Origin: Candidatus Defluviicoccus seviourii
GTDB taxonomy: Bacteria > Pseudomonadota > Alphaproteobacteria > Rhodospirillales > Defluviicoccaceae
Assembly (NCBI GenBank): GCA_900609035.2
Contig: UXAT02000023.1
Span: forward strand, 1-64,000
DNA: 64,000 bases
Direction of reading: 5' to 3'
Part shown: piece by piece, positions 1 through 9,677 of the stretch
Layout of the letters: every line of letters starts with the position of its first letter
Numbering within the stretch: the stretch's first letter is position 1
Notes under the pieces: generated by a model
What the model saw: the letters and a program-made list of their open reading frames with translations, nothing else
Told to the model about the DNA's origin: nothing
Databases searched by the model: none
Translations under genes and position numbers: made by a program

Positions 1-248
1 CGCACACGATGCCGACCGACCCGAATGCCTTCGCGCCTGAGCGCTTCGACCATCCGCCGTGAGCCGTAGAATGGCACCTCCAGATAGAGCGCGTCGAGCC
101 GGCGCATCAGCGCCAGATCCTCCGGCCCCGGTCCGGGCAGCGCCCGATAGACGGCGGCCCGCGCAAGACCGAGTAGCGCGCATTGCCGACGCACCGACAC
201 GCCGGCGTGGCCGCGATCGACCATGGCCAGGCGGTCCGGCCGGCTCAT
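1..248 (-). CDS. IS3-family transposase OrfB, N-terminal part (partial)
   Basis: This is the N-terminal region of the catalytic DDE integrase half of the IS3 transposase. The visible protein starts [20 protein letters not shown] and contains the family-typical [16 protein letters not shown] stretch, which precedes the catalytic core. The ATG at 248 overlaps the OrfA TGA as ATGA, so OrfB could be made by translational coupling as well as by the frameshift usual in IS3 elements. The catalytic residues lie outside the window, so whether it is intact cannot be judged. Confidence 0.8.
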   Translation of the reverse strand, partial: MSRPDRLAMVDRGHAGVSVRRQCALLGLARAAVYRALPGPGPEDLALMRRLDALYLEVPFYGSRRMVEALRREGIRVGRHRV

Positions 249-526
249 TTGCCGGACCTCCCCGACAAAAAATCCCGCTCCACCGTCAACCGGCCGATCT
301 TCGCATACAGCTCCGCTAACTCCCGATCGCGGCCTTCATCCCGCGCCGGCAGCGCGCCGAACACCGCCGCGGCATTCTCCAGAAGCTGCTTTTTCCAACC
401 GTAGATCTGATTGGGATGGACGCTGTGACGGGCTGCCAGCTCCGCCACCGTCGCATCCTCACGCAGCGCCTCCAAGGCAACTCGCGCCTTGAACGCCGCA
501 TCGAACTTCCGTCTCGTTCCGCTCAT
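245..526 (-). CDS. IS3-family transposase OrfA (helix-turn-helix protein)
   Basis: This 93-residue protein is the DNA-binding subunit of an IS3 transposase. It begins [20 protein letters not shown]. The helix-turn-helix region includes [20 protein letters not shown], and a leucine-zipper-like C-terminus ([16 protein letters not shown]) follows. An upstream in-frame ATG at 568 would add 14 residues, but the MSGTRRKF start matches the usual family beginning. It overlaps orfB by the sequence ATGA. It appears intact. Confidence 0.85.
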   Translation of the reverse strand: MSGTRRKFDAAFKARVALEALREDATVAELAARHSVHPNQIYGWKKQLLENAAAVFGALPARDEGRDRELAELYAKIGRLTVERDFLSGRSGK

Positions 527-710
527 CGTCCGCTCCGTCTGCCACGACGAAACGGTATCAGCTTCCACTCAAGCCCGTGGTCTCAAAATCCGAGACCACT
601 TCTCTGATCGCAGGTTTGCGATGCCCCCATTTGCCTGGCGTGGAGAGCGGATTTGTGATTCGACCGCTCGGTTGGAGAGTAGCCAGAAGAAGGCTTAGAT
701 TTTTCAATCT

Positions 711-1300
711 TGACCTGTGCGCCTGAAGTTCCTCCACGAATGAGTAGCGTCCGTCACCTTGAAGGGAATGACCTCCGGCCAGTTTCGCCGCCAGGACTGA
801 GCAATGGCTGGATATTTCCTGCCCCAAGGGCTTTCAGCAAAGTCTTCAAGGGCGGCCTTGGCGGCATCCGCGTCCTTCGCCTTGTAGATGTTCTTCAACG
901 CCGCCGCCACCGATTTGCGGTCCTTGTACGAGACGAAGGCCAGCGAATGGCGGATCAGATGGACGACGCAGGTCTGCACCTGGGCTTGCGGAAAGACCGC
1001 GGTGATCGCCTCGGGAAAGCCTTTCAGGCCATCGACGACGGCGATCAGCACGTCCTCGACGCCACGGCTCTTCAGTTCGTTCATGACCCGCAGCCAGAAC
1101 TTGGCGCCCTCGCTCTGCTCGATCCAAAGCCTTCTTCAGCTCGTCAAGCAGGCCATCTTTGTCGAACGCCGTCTTCGCATCCGTCCCCGCCAGCAACTGA
1201 TCGAGCAGCGCGTCCGGGATAACAGGCTGTTTGCGTCGTGCCATGCGATACCTCCTCCGTTTCCATCGTCATGGCCCAAACACGAAGTCCCCGATACTCC
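711..1300 (-). mobile_element. Double-deletion derivative of the IS256-in-IS3 composite
   Basis: Read on the minus strand, this segment starts with the IS256-family left end, and reads into the same MARRKQPVIPDALL start as the intact copy at 10530-11817. It then jumps to the middle of the transposase and finally to the left end of the other IS3 element (GCGCACAGGTCA at 711). It has the same order and orientation as the composite at about 10525-12248 but lacks two internal blocks of about 488 and 650 bp. It is therefore a decayed second copy, inverted relative to the first. Confidence 0.85.
765..1244 (-). pseudogene. IS256-family transposase remnant, internally deleted and frameshifted
   Basis: The first 40 codons are identical to the start of the intact transposase at 10577 (MARRKQPVIPDALLDQLLAG onward). 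At the shared string GGCTTTGG the sequence jumps 488 bp ahead, which shifts the frame. The second piece, from about EGAKFWLRVMNELKSRG to NWPEVIPF, reads in another frame and then fuses to IS3 end sequence. The NAIESLN glutamate region is missing, so no active transposase can be made. Confidence 0.85.
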
Positions 1301-1570
1301 TCGAACGCTGAGCGGCTCGCGAGCGGTTGAGCGCCTCATACCTGCGGACGGCGGGCGCGGAAGAACGCCTGCAGTGCCTCAAGACCGCTTCCGCCCCGGC
1401 TATTCGAGCGGTCCGATTGACTCCTACAACTGGATCATGTTTCCTGCCCATCTCCTCGCTATGGCGCCGCATCCGCGCTGGTTCGGTGCGCGCGAACGCG
1501 GGCGACGGGGGACGGACCCTCTCGGCAAAGAAACCCAGCCACTCAAGTACGTCAAACAAACGGATCCACC
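1301..1570. other. Intergenic region upstream of cysD, no gene recognised
   Basis: Between the IS remnant and cysD I see no protein with recognisable motifs. Short open frames exist on both strands but resemble nothing known. GC content falls towards cysD, so this may be the edge of the transferred sulfate-activation block. No clear terminator or promoter motif was found, and no convincing Shine-Dalgarno sequence precedes the cysD ATG. Confidence 0.4.
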
Positions 1571-2365
1571 ATGGAACATCTCGACATCATCGAGAGTCAG
1601 ACGATCTATATTCTTCGCGAAGCGTTCAATAAGATTGATAAGTTAGCGATTCTGTGGTCGCTTGGGAAGGACTCGAACGCACTCCTCTGGATGGTGCGCA
1701 AAGCGTTCTTTGGTCATGTCCCATTTCCCGTGGTTCATATAGACACGGGAAAGAAATTTCCAGAGATGTATAAGTTTCGTGAACGATACGCAAATGACTG
1801 GCAATTAGACTTGAAAGTTGGCGCATGTCCACCAGTCGAAGAGATGGATCCAACCTTGCCTCCCGCTGCCCGCTCGGCGGCGCGCAAAACTGCCGGGCTC
1901 AAGGCCATGATTGATCGCGAGGGCTTCGCTGGTCTCCTCGTGGGGATTCGTCGCGACGAAGAAGGGACACGTGCTAAGGAACGTGTGTTCAGCCCTCGCG
2001 GCGAGCAAAATACGTGGAACTTCCGTGACCAACCTCCGGAGTTCTGGGATCAGTTTAAGACTGATTTTGGCCCTGGCACCCACCTGCGTGTACACCCTAT
2101 TTTGCATTGGACTGAGATTGATATTTGGCGGTACAGCAAGCGCGAAAATATTCCGATTGTCGATCTCTACTTCTCTCACAATGGCAGGCGCTACCGATCA
2201 CTCGGCGATCAAGACATAACCTTTCCGGTTGCCAGCGCGGCAGCGACAATAGATGAGGTGATCGACGAACTGCAACATACGAAGGTTGCGGAGCGCTCTG
2301 GTCGCGCAATGGATCACGAAAGTGAGGATGCGTTTGAGCGTCTGCGCGCAGACGGTTACATGTAA
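1571..2365 (+). CDS. cysD: Sulfate adenylyltransferase subunit 2 (CysD)
   Basis: This is the ATP-sulfurylase small subunit, which makes adenosine 5'-phosphosulfate from sulfate and ATP together with the CysN GTPase. The 264-residue protein has the PP-loop nucleotide motif as SLGKDS at residues 30-35, followed by the typical VVHIDTGKKFPEM and LLVGIRRDEEGTRAKERVFS segments, and ends in the usual DGYM-like tail. cysNC follows after 35 bp. Base composition is clearly less GC-rich than in the core genes of the window, with many A/T third positions, which suggests horizontal transfer. No sulfite or PAPS reductase genes are nearby. That favours sulfate activation for polymer sulfation over cysteine synthesis, an inference from context. 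Confidence 0.93.
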   Translation: MEHLDIIESQTIYILREAFNKIDKLAILWSLGKDSNALLWMVRKAFFGHVPFPVVHIDTGKKFPEMYKFRERYANDWQLDLKVGACPPVEEMDPTLPPAARSAARKTAGLKAMIDREGFAGLLVGIRRDEEGTRAKERVFSPRGEQNTWNFRDQPPEFWDQFKTDFGPGTHLRVHPILHWTEIDIWRYSKRENIPIVDLYFSHNGRRYRSLGDQDITFPVASAAATIDEVIDELQHTKVAERSGRAMDHESEDAFERLRADGYM

Positions 2366-2400
2366 TTCCTAGTGCCAACGAACGTGAATGAACGACGCAA

Positions 2401-4314
2401 ATGTCTATTCCCCAGGTTGCTCCTCAATGCGAGCAGCAAGCAAAGCCGCTCCAACCCCACGCCTCTCTCAAAATCGTAATTGTCGGGCATGTCGATCATG
2501 GTAAGTCAAGTCTAATAGGCCGCTTGTTTCACGACACGGGTTCGTTGCCGGAAGGGAAGCTTGAAGCTATCCACGCTATGAGCGAGCGGCGCGGGATGCC
2601 TTTTGAGTGGGCATTCCTCATGGATGCGCTGCAGGCGGAAAGAGACCAGGGTATTACTATTGACGTCTCGCATATTCACTTCCGTACCCCCGTTCGCGAG
2701 TATGTGCTGATCGACGCTCCGGGCCATCGGGAATTTTTGAAAAACATGGTCACTGGCGCTGCGCAGGCCGACGCCGCGGTCCTCGTCGTCGATGCGCGCG
2801 AAGGTATGCAGGAACAGACGAAACGCCACTCGTACCTCTTGCATCTTCTTGGTATCCGCCAGGTCATAGTGACAATCAATAAAATGGATCTGGTCTCTCT
2901 TGCCCAGGACAGATTTCAGAAACTCTCAAAGGACGTACGGCATTACCTAAGCGAACTTGGTCTTGACCTGCAGCATACTCAAATTATTCCTGTGTCCGCG
3001 CGGGATGGGGACAATATAGTTACAAGATCTATACGTATGGACTGGTACGAAGGACCAACCTTAGCGGAGTCTCTTGACGGCGTACAACAGCCAGTTTCTG
3101 TTCTTGAAATGCCGCTGCGGTTCCCAGTTCAGGACGTTTACAAGTTCGATGAACGTCGAATTGTCGCTGGTCGTATCGAGACTGGGCAGATTCGCCTTGG
3201 GGATACACTGATGTTTTCCCCGTCCAACAAGACCGCGCGTGTAGCCTCAATCGAGGCCTGGAATGCCAGGATAAAGCCGGTTGCCGCGCGGGCCGGTCAG
3301 TCTATAGGTATAACTCTCGACGAACAGTTGTTCATTGAACGTGGTGAGGTTGCAAGTCTCGTCGCGAATCCGCCAACGCTTTCAAATGTATTCCGCGGGC
3401 GACTGTTCTGGCTTGGGCATGCGCCCCTAAAGGTCGGTAAACGCTACAAGATGAAACTGTGCACTGCTGAGTACACGGTTGAAGTACAGGCGATCGAACG
3501 GATCATAGACGTGAACGACCTCGGCATGCGCGAGTCGCAGGAGGTTGAACGCAACGCAGTCGCGGAAGTAGTGCTGCGCGCACGCGGTCTAATTGCGCTT
3601 GATCCTTTCGACTATAATATGTCGACTGGACGCTTCGTACTTGTCGAGGATTACGATATTGTTGGCGGCGGCCTGATAAGCATGGAGGGATATGCTGATC
3701 AGCGGCCTACCGGGATCAAATCGAGCAATATCTTTATGGTCGAGCACCGGGTGCCGGAGCCCGACCGCTGGCGAATGAACGGGCACCGGGGTGGTATCCT
3801 ATGGATGACCGGGTTATCAGGTGCAGGCAAGTCGACTCTCGCCTTCAGCCTCGAACACTACCTTTTCCAACGCGGCTACCAGGTTTCCGTGCTCGACGGT
3901 GATAACGTTCGCCATGGTCTATGTTCGGACCTCGGGTTTTCGCCGGAAGACCGCGTAGAGAACATACGCCGTGTCGGCCATGCTGCCGTCTTGTTTGCGC
4001 GTGCCGGCTTTCTCGTAATAACTGCCTTCATTAGCCCATACCGGGCCGATCGAGATCGTGTGAGGATGCTCGCACCAGGTCTCTTTCACGAAATCTTCAT
4101 CGAAGCCGACCTGGAGACGTGCGAGCAGCGCGATCCAAAGGGCCTTTACGCGAAGGCGCGGCGCGGGGAAATCGATGAATTCACGGGAATTTCAGCGCCA
4201 TACGAACCACCGAAGCTCGCAGAATTGCAAGTCGATACCAAGGCACACTCTATCGAAGAGTGTCTTGCAAAGCTCACCGACTACGTATCAAGGACGTTCG
4301 TCGTCACTAAATGA
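2401..4314 (+). CDS. cysNC: Bifunctional sulfate adenylyltransferase subunit 1 / APS kinase (CysNC)
   Basis: The N-terminal part is the CysN GTPase that drives APS formation. It has G1 GHVDHGKS at residues 29-36, G3 DAPGH and G4 NKMD. The C-terminal part (from about residue 460) is APS kinase, which phosphorylates APS to PAPS, with P-loop GLSGAGKS at 471-478, then [15 protein letters not shown] and the [13 protein letters not shown] region. The length of 637 residues is normal for the fusion. It follows cysD in an apparent operon and precedes manC by 6-9 bp. The PAPS product would feed sulfotransferases, none of which is visible here. Codon use is again AT-richer than the core genome. Confidence 0.95.
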   Translation: MSIPQVAPQCEQQAKPLQPHASLKIVIVGHVDHGKSSLIGRLFHDTGSLPEGKLEAIHAMSERRGMPFEWAFLMDALQAERDQGITIDVSHIHFRTPVREYVLIDAPGHREFLKNMVTGAAQADAAVLVVDAREGMQEQTKRHSYLLHLLGIRQVIVTINKMDLVSLAQDRFQKLSKDVRHYLSELGLDLQHTQIIPVSARDGDNIVTRSIRMDWYEGPTLAESLDGVQQPVSVLEMPLRFPVQDVYKFDERRIVAGRIETGQIRLGDTLMFSPSNKTARVASIEAWNARIKPVAARAGQSIGITLDEQLFIERGEVASLVANPPTLSNVFRGRLFWLGHAPLKVGKRYKMKLCTAEYTVEVQAIERIIDVNDLGMRESQEVERNAVAEVVLRARGLIALDPFDYNMSTGRFVLVEDYDIVGGGLISMEGYADQRPTGIKSSNIFMVEHRVPEPDRWRMNGHRGGILWMTGLSGAGKSTLAFSLEHYLFQRGYQVSVLDGDNVRHGLCSDLGFSPEDRVENIRRVGHAAVLFARAGFLVITAFISPYRADRDRVRMLAPGLFHEIFIEADLETCEQRDPKGLYAKARRGEIDEFTGISAPYEPPKLAELQVDTKAHSIEECLAKLTDYVSRTFVVTK

Positions 4315-4323
4315 GGGTGCGTG

Positions 4324-5793
4324 ATGATTAGGAGAATAACCCCGGTCGTTCTCTCTGGTGGCGCTGGTACCCGTCTATGGCCTCTTTCGCGGGCGCTGAG
4401 ACCCAAGCAGCTACTGCCATTAATCTCTGAGAAGAGCCTGTTCCAGGAAACCATCGGAAGAACTCTGGGAAGCACGTTTGCTCCACCGCTGGTCATCTGC
4501 AACGAAGACCATCGATTCATGATTGCAGAGCAGTTACGTGAACTTGACGTCAGACCAGAAACGATCATCCTAGAGCCGACGGGACGGAACACCGCGCCGG
4601 CGGTTGCGGTTGCTGCTCTATTCCTGCAGCGGATGCAACCAAACGGAGTTATGTTGGTGATGCCGTCAGATCACGTAGTTGGCGATGCCGCGGCGTTTAT
4701 TCGGGTAGCCGAGATCGCAGCCGACGCTGCTGAAGCCGGGGCACTCGTGTCGTTCGGTATCGTGCCGACACGGCCGGAGACGGGCTATGGCTACCTTTGC
4801 CGGGGAGAGCCCTTTGCAGGAGTCGAAGGCTGCTTCCACATGGGCACCTTCGTCGAGAAGCCCGATATCGAGACAGCCGGCCGGTATCTTGCCGACCATC
4901 GCTACTATTGGAACAGCGGTATGTTCGTTCTCCCGATCGCGGGCATTCTCGCGGAGATGGAGCGCCTCTGTCCCGATCTCTTGGACGCCTGCCGTGACGC
5001 GCTTGCGGAGGCCACAAGTGATCTGGATTTCTGCCGTTTAGCGCGCGATCCGTTCAATACGGCGCCAAGCATCTCTATCGATTACGCAGTGATGGAGAGA
5101 ACCGACCGTGGTGCCCTGGTGCCGGCTGACATGCAGTGGAGCGATGTCGGTTCATGGTCCGCTTTGTGGGAGATCGGCGGCCGCGATGCCGACGGCAATG
5201 TTATTCTTGGCGACGTAGTTACAATGGATGCGCGTAATTGTTACATCCGCTCTGAACACAGGCTGGTCGCAGCGGTGGCAGTAGAAGATTTGGTGGTCGT
5301 AGATACTGATGACGTCATTCTGGTCGCCCGCATGGATCGCGATCAAGACGTGAAGAAGGTAGTGGAGGTAATCGCGAGGGCAGGCCGCAACGAGCACCAA
5401 CTGCCGCGCCAAGTCTTCAGACCATGGGGCTGGTACCGGAGTTTGCACGAGGGCAACCGTTTTCAGGTCAAGGAGATCGTCGTCAATCCGGGAGAGAGGT
5501 TGAGCGCGCAGATGCACCATCACCGAGCCGAGCATTGGATCGTCGTCACTGGTACTGCGAAAGTCAGCAAGGGCAACGAAACGTTTTACATCACCGAAGA
5601 CCAGTCGACCTACATTCCACATGCAACACGGCATTCGCTCGAGAACCCTGGTAAGATCCCCTTGAAGATGATTGAGGTGCAGTCGGGCGCCTATCTTGGC
5701 GAGGATGACATTATCCGGTTTGACGACCTGTATGGGCGTGTACCGACTGAAAAGCCCACTTTGGAATTGGCGAAGACTGCAGAGCCAAGCTAA
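4324..5793 (+). CDS. manC: Mannose-1-phosphate guanylyltransferase / mannose-6-phosphate isomerase
   Basis: This type II bifunctional enzyme makes GDP-mannose for exopolysaccharide. The N-terminal nucleotidyltransferase has GGAGTRLWPLSR at residues 12-23, the conserved FVEKP and the YYWNSGMFV region. The C-terminal cupin has the RPWGWYRSL, QMHHHRAEHWIVV and PHATRHSLENPG segments that form the metal-binding isomerase site. GTG at 4321 directly precedes ATG 4324; the ATG is preferred. It lies 9 bp after cysNC, so it is likely co-transcribed with the sulfate-activation genes, linking activated sulfate and activated mannose in one operon. Confidence 0.93.
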   Translation: MIRRITPVVLSGGAGTRLWPLSRALRPKQLLPLISEKSLFQETIGRTLGSTFAPPLVICNEDHRFMIAEQLRELDVRPETIILEPTGRNTAPAVAVAALFLQRMQPNGVMLVMPSDHVVGDAAAFIRVAEIAADAAEAGALVSFGIVPTRPETGYGYLCRGEPFAGVEGCFHMGTFVEKPDIETAGRYLADHRYYWNSGMFVLPIAGILAEMERLCPDLLDACRDALAEATSDLDFCRLARDPFNTAPSISIDYAVMERTDRGALVPADMQWSDVGSWSALWEIGGRDADGNVILGDVVTMDARNCYIRSEHRLVAAVAVEDLVVVDTDDVILVARMDRDQDVKKVVEVIARAGRNEHQLPRQVFRPWGWYRSLHEGNRFQVKEIVVNPGERLSAQMHHHRAEHWIVVTGTAKVSKGNETFYITEDQSTYIPHATRHSLENPGKIPLKMIEVQSGAYLGEDDIIRFDDLYGRVPTEKPTLELAKTAEPS

Positions 5794-6378
5794 CTCGGAT
5801 TATGCACGGGAGCCCGTAATACCTTGCCCACGGTATACACTTGCGGCTATCGCCTCACAGGTGTCGCCTCGGGTTGGGTTATCAGGCGGCGGGTTTGAGG
5901 TTGGGTGTGGGTGCCTCTTTATTCCGTTTGTGGATGTCGTCGCGGAAGGCCTTCAGCGGCGTTCTACCCTCCATGCTGCGGCCCTGGTGCGGTAGGCTGG
6001 TAAGTAGTCGACGAGGTCGTCGTCAACCGAGGCCGTAACTGCACACGAGGAAATCACCGCGGTTTTTCCCAAGCTCGAGGTGCAACCCTGCTTCGTCCCG
6101 GCTGAAGTTTCCGGGCGGCAGAAACGCAGCGCGGCAGTATCCGCACGACACTTTGCCAAAGCCGCGCCACCGCGCGCCAAAACTCCCCGGATGGTTGTTC
6201 TTGTGGATGAATGAGCGTGTTTCTCGTGCAGCATATGCTCTATTTGGGTCTTCTTTAAGGCCTTCCGTCCGGCTCAATGATTGTGCTATCTTGAAACTGT
6301 AAGTAAGGAAGTGCAAGTTTCGCGTTGCTTTGCTGTCGGTCGAGCAAGAACGCCGGTTATGCGTCGCCGGAGGGGGAT
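5794..6378. other. Intergenic region with transposase debris
   Basis: This 585-bp gap contains no intact gene. A remnant of a transposase C-terminus lies on the minus strand at about 5885-6000 (separate entry). On the plus strand near 6040-6100 the reading EEITAVFPKLEVQPC weakly resembles EAITAVFPQAQVQTC of the IS256 transposase in this window, so it may be a highly diverged fragment. The end of the gap carries the ribosome binding site of the next gene. Confidence 0.5.
5885..5998 (-). pseudogene. C-terminal fragment of a DDE-type (IS481-like) transposase
   Basis: On the minus strand the frame reads PHQGRSMEGRTPLKAFRDD followed by a short tail and a stop. PHQGR..GRTP followed by a hydrophobic residue is typical of the extreme C-terminus of IS481-like integrase-fold transposases. 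No upstream catalytic part remains, so it is a dead remnant. The family assignment rests on about 30 residues only. Confidence 0.5.
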
Positions 6379-6822
6379 ATGGTGAGCCTCAGAGTCTGTC
6401 TCCTCGTCACACTGGGATTGCTGGCGGTGTTAGCGCCAAGCCCCAACGGCGAGAGCCCAGGCGTCTTGGCTGACGTCGCGACGGCCGACGAGGCAAGCCC
6501 ATCATTGCTTAGCGCGCAGCCGGCCTCCATCGCTCCTGCAAAGCCCCAGTCCCGCATGGCCGGCGGCGAGACCGGGTTGTATGCTGCAATGGCCGGCCCG
6601 CCCGCCAGCCCTTGGGCGGTCGCAGCCTTTGGTGCGCTGGACGGCGTGCAACGCGAATTCCTTTCAGTCTTCATTCTTGTCGCCACCGTGTTGGCAGCGA
6701 TGGTGATCACGGGCCGCATCCGCAGAGGGGATCCTCCCATTGATGGCGACTGCTGTTCCGGTGCCGATGTCACCTCCGTGCCTCGCAACACTCCGACGGC
6801 CACCCGCGGTAACGAGAACTGA
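6379..6822 (+). CDS. Hypothetical membrane protein, 147 aa
   Basis: I do not recognise this family. The protein starts at ATG 6379 behind a good ribosome binding site (GGAGGGGG four to six bases upstream). Residues 1-20 form a hydrophobic signal-like segment (LRVCLLVTLGLLAVLA). The middle is rich in Ala and Pro, and a second hydrophobic helix near residues 94-113 (FLSVFILVATVLAAMVITG) is followed by RIRR, suggesting a cytosolic C-terminus. It sits between manC and the Wzc-like gene, so a role in polysaccharide export is possible but not shown. Confidence 0.5.
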   Translation: MVSLRVCLLVTLGLLAVLAPSPNGESPGVLADVATADEASPSLLSAQPASIAPAKPQSRMAGGETGLYAAMAGPPASPWAVAAFGALDGVQREFLSVFILVATVLAAMVITGRIRRGDPPIDGDCCSGADVTSVPRNTPTATRGNEN

Positions 6823-7113
6823 CACTCACCGGAAGCTTCTTGCGATGGCTCACCGTAATGGGGCTGGTGTCACGCGGAAGCCGGCTATGTGCATGCGTTT
6901 TGGCAGCGGCACCCCGCTGAGACGGATGGCCTGGGCGGGGGAGAACGGGCCGCTATTGGGGATTGCATAAGTGAGAGGTGATTATTACCGTCAGGGTTGC
7001 GGGTACTTTTCGACCAGCTGGAGCAGCATGGTCACGCTGCGGTGCCTATTTTCGGCCGGTGCACGCTTACCGGCCAAGCGCCCGCATTAACGCTCAGAAG
7101 GTGACAGACGACC

Positions 7114-9372
7114 ATGGATCAACGGCTTACGACCGCCACTCAATCGGAACCCGCGGAGCCGCGGCGCCGGCCGCTGGCTGCGCTAGACAGTGAGCTGCGC
7201 GAGACAATCCGCAGCTTTTGGCGGCACAAGTGGGCGATCTTGGGCGTCGTGGTTCTACTGACTGGCATCGCGGTCCTATACGTCCAGACCGCGACGCCGC
7301 GCTACACGGCAGAGCTTCAGGTCGTATTCGAGAACAAGACCGGGCCGCTGTTCGATTTCCAGGCCGCGGTCGCCGGCGCCCCGCAGGACGAGGCCTCGAT
7401 CCTGACCGAAATCGAGGTCATCCGCTCGCGCAAGCTCGCTGACCGGGTAATCAAGGCGCTACAGCTCGACCAGGATCCAGAATTCAACGGCAAGCTGCGG
7501 CCGCCCAGCACTTTGGCAACGTTTTTCAAGGACACGCTCGGACTGGACCTTCTTCTTGCGAAGGCGCCGGATGAAACCGACCCGACTCAGCTGACGGTTG
7601 AGGAACTCCGCGACAAGGAGAACAACAAAATCATCGACGCCGTCCTCGAGGACGTACAGGCGAAGCAGATCCCCCGCTCCCGCGCCGTCGTCATCAATTT
7701 CACCTCCGAGAGCCCGCGGACGGCTGCCCGGGTCTTAAACACGCTTTCCGAGCTCTATCTGGTGGCGCGGCTGGAGGACAAGTTCGACAACGCGCAGCGG
7801 GCGAGCTCCTGGCTCGCCGGACGGATCCAGGTCTTGCGGGAGAAGGTCGAAGCGTCGGAACGGGAAATCGAAGCCTATCGCAAGCGGCACGGCCTGTTCG
7901 AGGGCCGCGCCACTTCGCTGGTCACCGAGCATGTCTCTGATCTCAGCAGCAAGCTCACCGATGCCACCATCGAGCGGCGCGCGGCGGAGGCACGCCTTGC
8001 CCAGGTGCGCAACTTGAGATCCGCCGACAGCGTCGACACAGCGGTCCAGGTGCTCGACTCGAAGCTGATCGAGAGGTTCCGGGAGCAGGAACTGGAACTC
8101 GAGCGCAAGGAGGCGGAACTCGGGCAGAGCCTCGGCGCCCGGCATCCGGCGATGATCCAGCTACAGGCGGAGCGGCAACGCTTCCGCGAAAAGCTGCAGG
8201 CCGAGATCGGCAAGATCGTGCAGCGCGCCGAGAACGAAGTGGTGGTCGCCCGCGGCCGTGAAGCGGCCCTGCAGCGCGACCTCTCCTCGGTCAAAGGCGA
8301 CATGGTGCAGTCGAACCAGGCCTCGATTGGCCTCCGCGCGCTCGAACGCGAGGCCGACGCCAACAAGCTGTTGCTGGAGCAGTTCCTCGCTTCCTTCATG
8401 CAGGCGAGTGCGCAGGAGGACATGCGTGCCCAGCTCCCCGACGCGCGCGTGGTCTCGCCGGCGGCGATGCCAGACAAGCCGTCGTATCCACGAAAGGTGT
8501 TCGTGGTCATGATCGCTTTCCTCGGCTCGATCCTGGTCGGTGGCCTCCTCGCGTTGACTTTGGAGAGTCTGGATGCCGGGTTCCGCAGTGCCGAGCAGAT
8601 CGAGTCGGTGACCGAGCTACCCGTGATGGCGCATGTGCCCTTGCTTACGGCAGCCAAGGGCGGCGGAGACCGTCCAGAGACCTTCATCCTCAAACGGCCT
8701 GACTCGGCCTACGCGGAGGCGATCCGCTCGCTAAGAACGCGGCTGTTGCTGGCGTTCGGGGACCGGCCACCGCAGGTCCTGGTGCTGACCTCGGCCGAAC
8801 CGGACGAGGGGAAGTCAACGCTTGGGCTCTCCCTCGTTCGCGCCCAGGCCCAGGCCGATCGGCGGACGCTGTTGATCGACGCCGACTTCCGCCGCTCGCG
8901 GCTCACCACCCGCATCCCCGGAATATCCGCCCAGCCGGGGTTGTATGAGGTGCTGAGCGGCCAGGCGACGGCTGCGGATGCCATCCAGTCAGATCCGGCC
9001 TCCCTCGCCGACCTAATGGTTTCCGGCAGTTCCTCCGCTGACCGCAAGGTTCTTGGCGACGCTGCTAGGCTCGAGGGGCTGTTAGCCACGCTGCGCAGCC
9101 GTTACGACCTAATCGTGATTGACGCACCGCCCGCCTTGGCGCTCGCTGAGGGTCAAGTGATCCCGATGGTGGCCGACGCGACGCTCCTGGTCGTGCGCTG
9201 GGGCAAGACGCGCAAGCGCGTCGTCCGCTACACCATGGATCAACTGACCCGCTTCGGCATGCCGCTGCATGGTGTGGTGCTGAACATGGTCGACGTCCGC
9301 AAGCAAGCCTACTACGGCTACGGTGACGCCGGCTACTACTACGGCAAGCGGGCGAAGTACTATACGAGCTGA
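7114..9372 (+). CDS. Wzc-like polysaccharide co-polymerase with BY-kinase domain
   Basis: This 752-residue inner-membrane protein controls chain length and export of exopolysaccharide. A transmembrane helix at about 40-60 (WAILGVVVLLTGIAVLYV) begins the Wzz domain, a long coiled-coil periplasmic region (about 200-420) follows, and a second helix (VFVVMIAFLGSILVGGLLAL) lies near 470. The C-terminal tyrosine kinase has Walker A SAEPDEGKST near 562, Walker A' LLIDADFRR near 586 and Walker B LIVIDAPP near 667. The last 20 residues are a tyrosine cluster (YYGYGDAGYYYGKRAKYYTS), the usual autophosphorylation tail. GC content is higher than in cysD-manC, so it may have a separate origin from them. 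Confidence 0.92.
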   Translation: MDQRLTTATQSEPAEPRRRPLAALDSELRETIRSFWRHKWAILGVVVLLTGIAVLYVQTATPRYTAELQVVFENKTGPLFDFQAAVAGAPQDEASILTEIEVIRSRKLADRVIKALQLDQDPEFNGKLRPPSTLATFFKDTLGLDLLLAKAPDETDPTQLTVEELRDKENNKIIDAVLEDVQAKQIPRSRAVVINFTSESPRTAARVLNTLSELYLVARLEDKFDNAQRASSWLAGRIQVLREKVEASEREIEAYRKRHGLFEGRATSLVTEHVSDLSSKLTDATIERRAAEARLAQVRNLRSADSVDTAVQVLDSKLIERFREQELELERKEAELGQSLGARHPAMIQLQAERQRFREKLQAEIGKIVQRAENEVVVARGREAALQRDLSSVKGDMVQSNQASIGLRALEREADANKLLLEQFLASFMQASAQEDMRAQLPDARVVSPAAMPDKPSYPRKVFVVMIAFLGSILVGGLLALTLESLDAGFRSAEQIESVTELPVMAHVPLLTAAKGGGDRPETFILKRPDSAYAEAIRSLRTRLLLAFGDRPPQVLVLTSAEPDEGKSTLGLSLVRAQAQADRRTLLIDADFRRSRLTTRIPGISAQPGLYEVLSGQATAADAIQSDPASLADLMVSGSSSADRKVLGDAARLEGLLATLRSRYDLIVIDAPPALALAEGQVIPMVADATLLVVRWGKTRKRVVRYTMDQLTRFGMPLHGVVLNMVDVRKQAYYGYGDAGYYYGKRAKYYTS

Positions 9373-9677
9373 CCGGCCAGCCGCAGGCCGTGAGGGGGGT
9401 AGAGCCACTTCCCCGCGCCAGCCCTTCATGGGCCAGCGCGGAAGAGTGAGGACCACGAGGACCGATTCTTCTCGCCATCAAGCGCAACGCCTCCAGCGGT
9501 GCGGATCGCGCGCAACGTCCGTCGAAGTCTAACTCTAACTCCGCGTCGCCATCATCAAAGCCTGACGCTGCCACACCTCCGAAACGCCAGGCGCACTCAG
9601 GCACCGCCTCGCGTCCGGTTTGTCGATGAGATAGTCTCGGCCCCTTCGGCTCCACCAGCTGACCTGTGCCGCTTCTT

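Larger units (their letters stand above)
1..601 (-). mobile_element. IS3-family insertion sequence, truncated by the window edge
   Basis: An IS3-type element lies on the minus strand. OrfA is complete and OrfB runs off the left edge. Its outer end is estimated near position 600, where GGTCTC and GAGACC form an inverted pair around AAAATCC just upstream of OrfA; no partner end is visible, so this boundary is approximate. It is a different IS3 type from the element at 9660-12248, because the OrfA sequences are unrelated in detail. Confidence 0.75.

Noticed and set aside
6023-6316. 97-codon minus-strand frame upstream of the 147-aa membrane protein
   Set aside because: No motif, no ribosome site, and the opposite strand shows weak transposase similarity, so it is likely debris.
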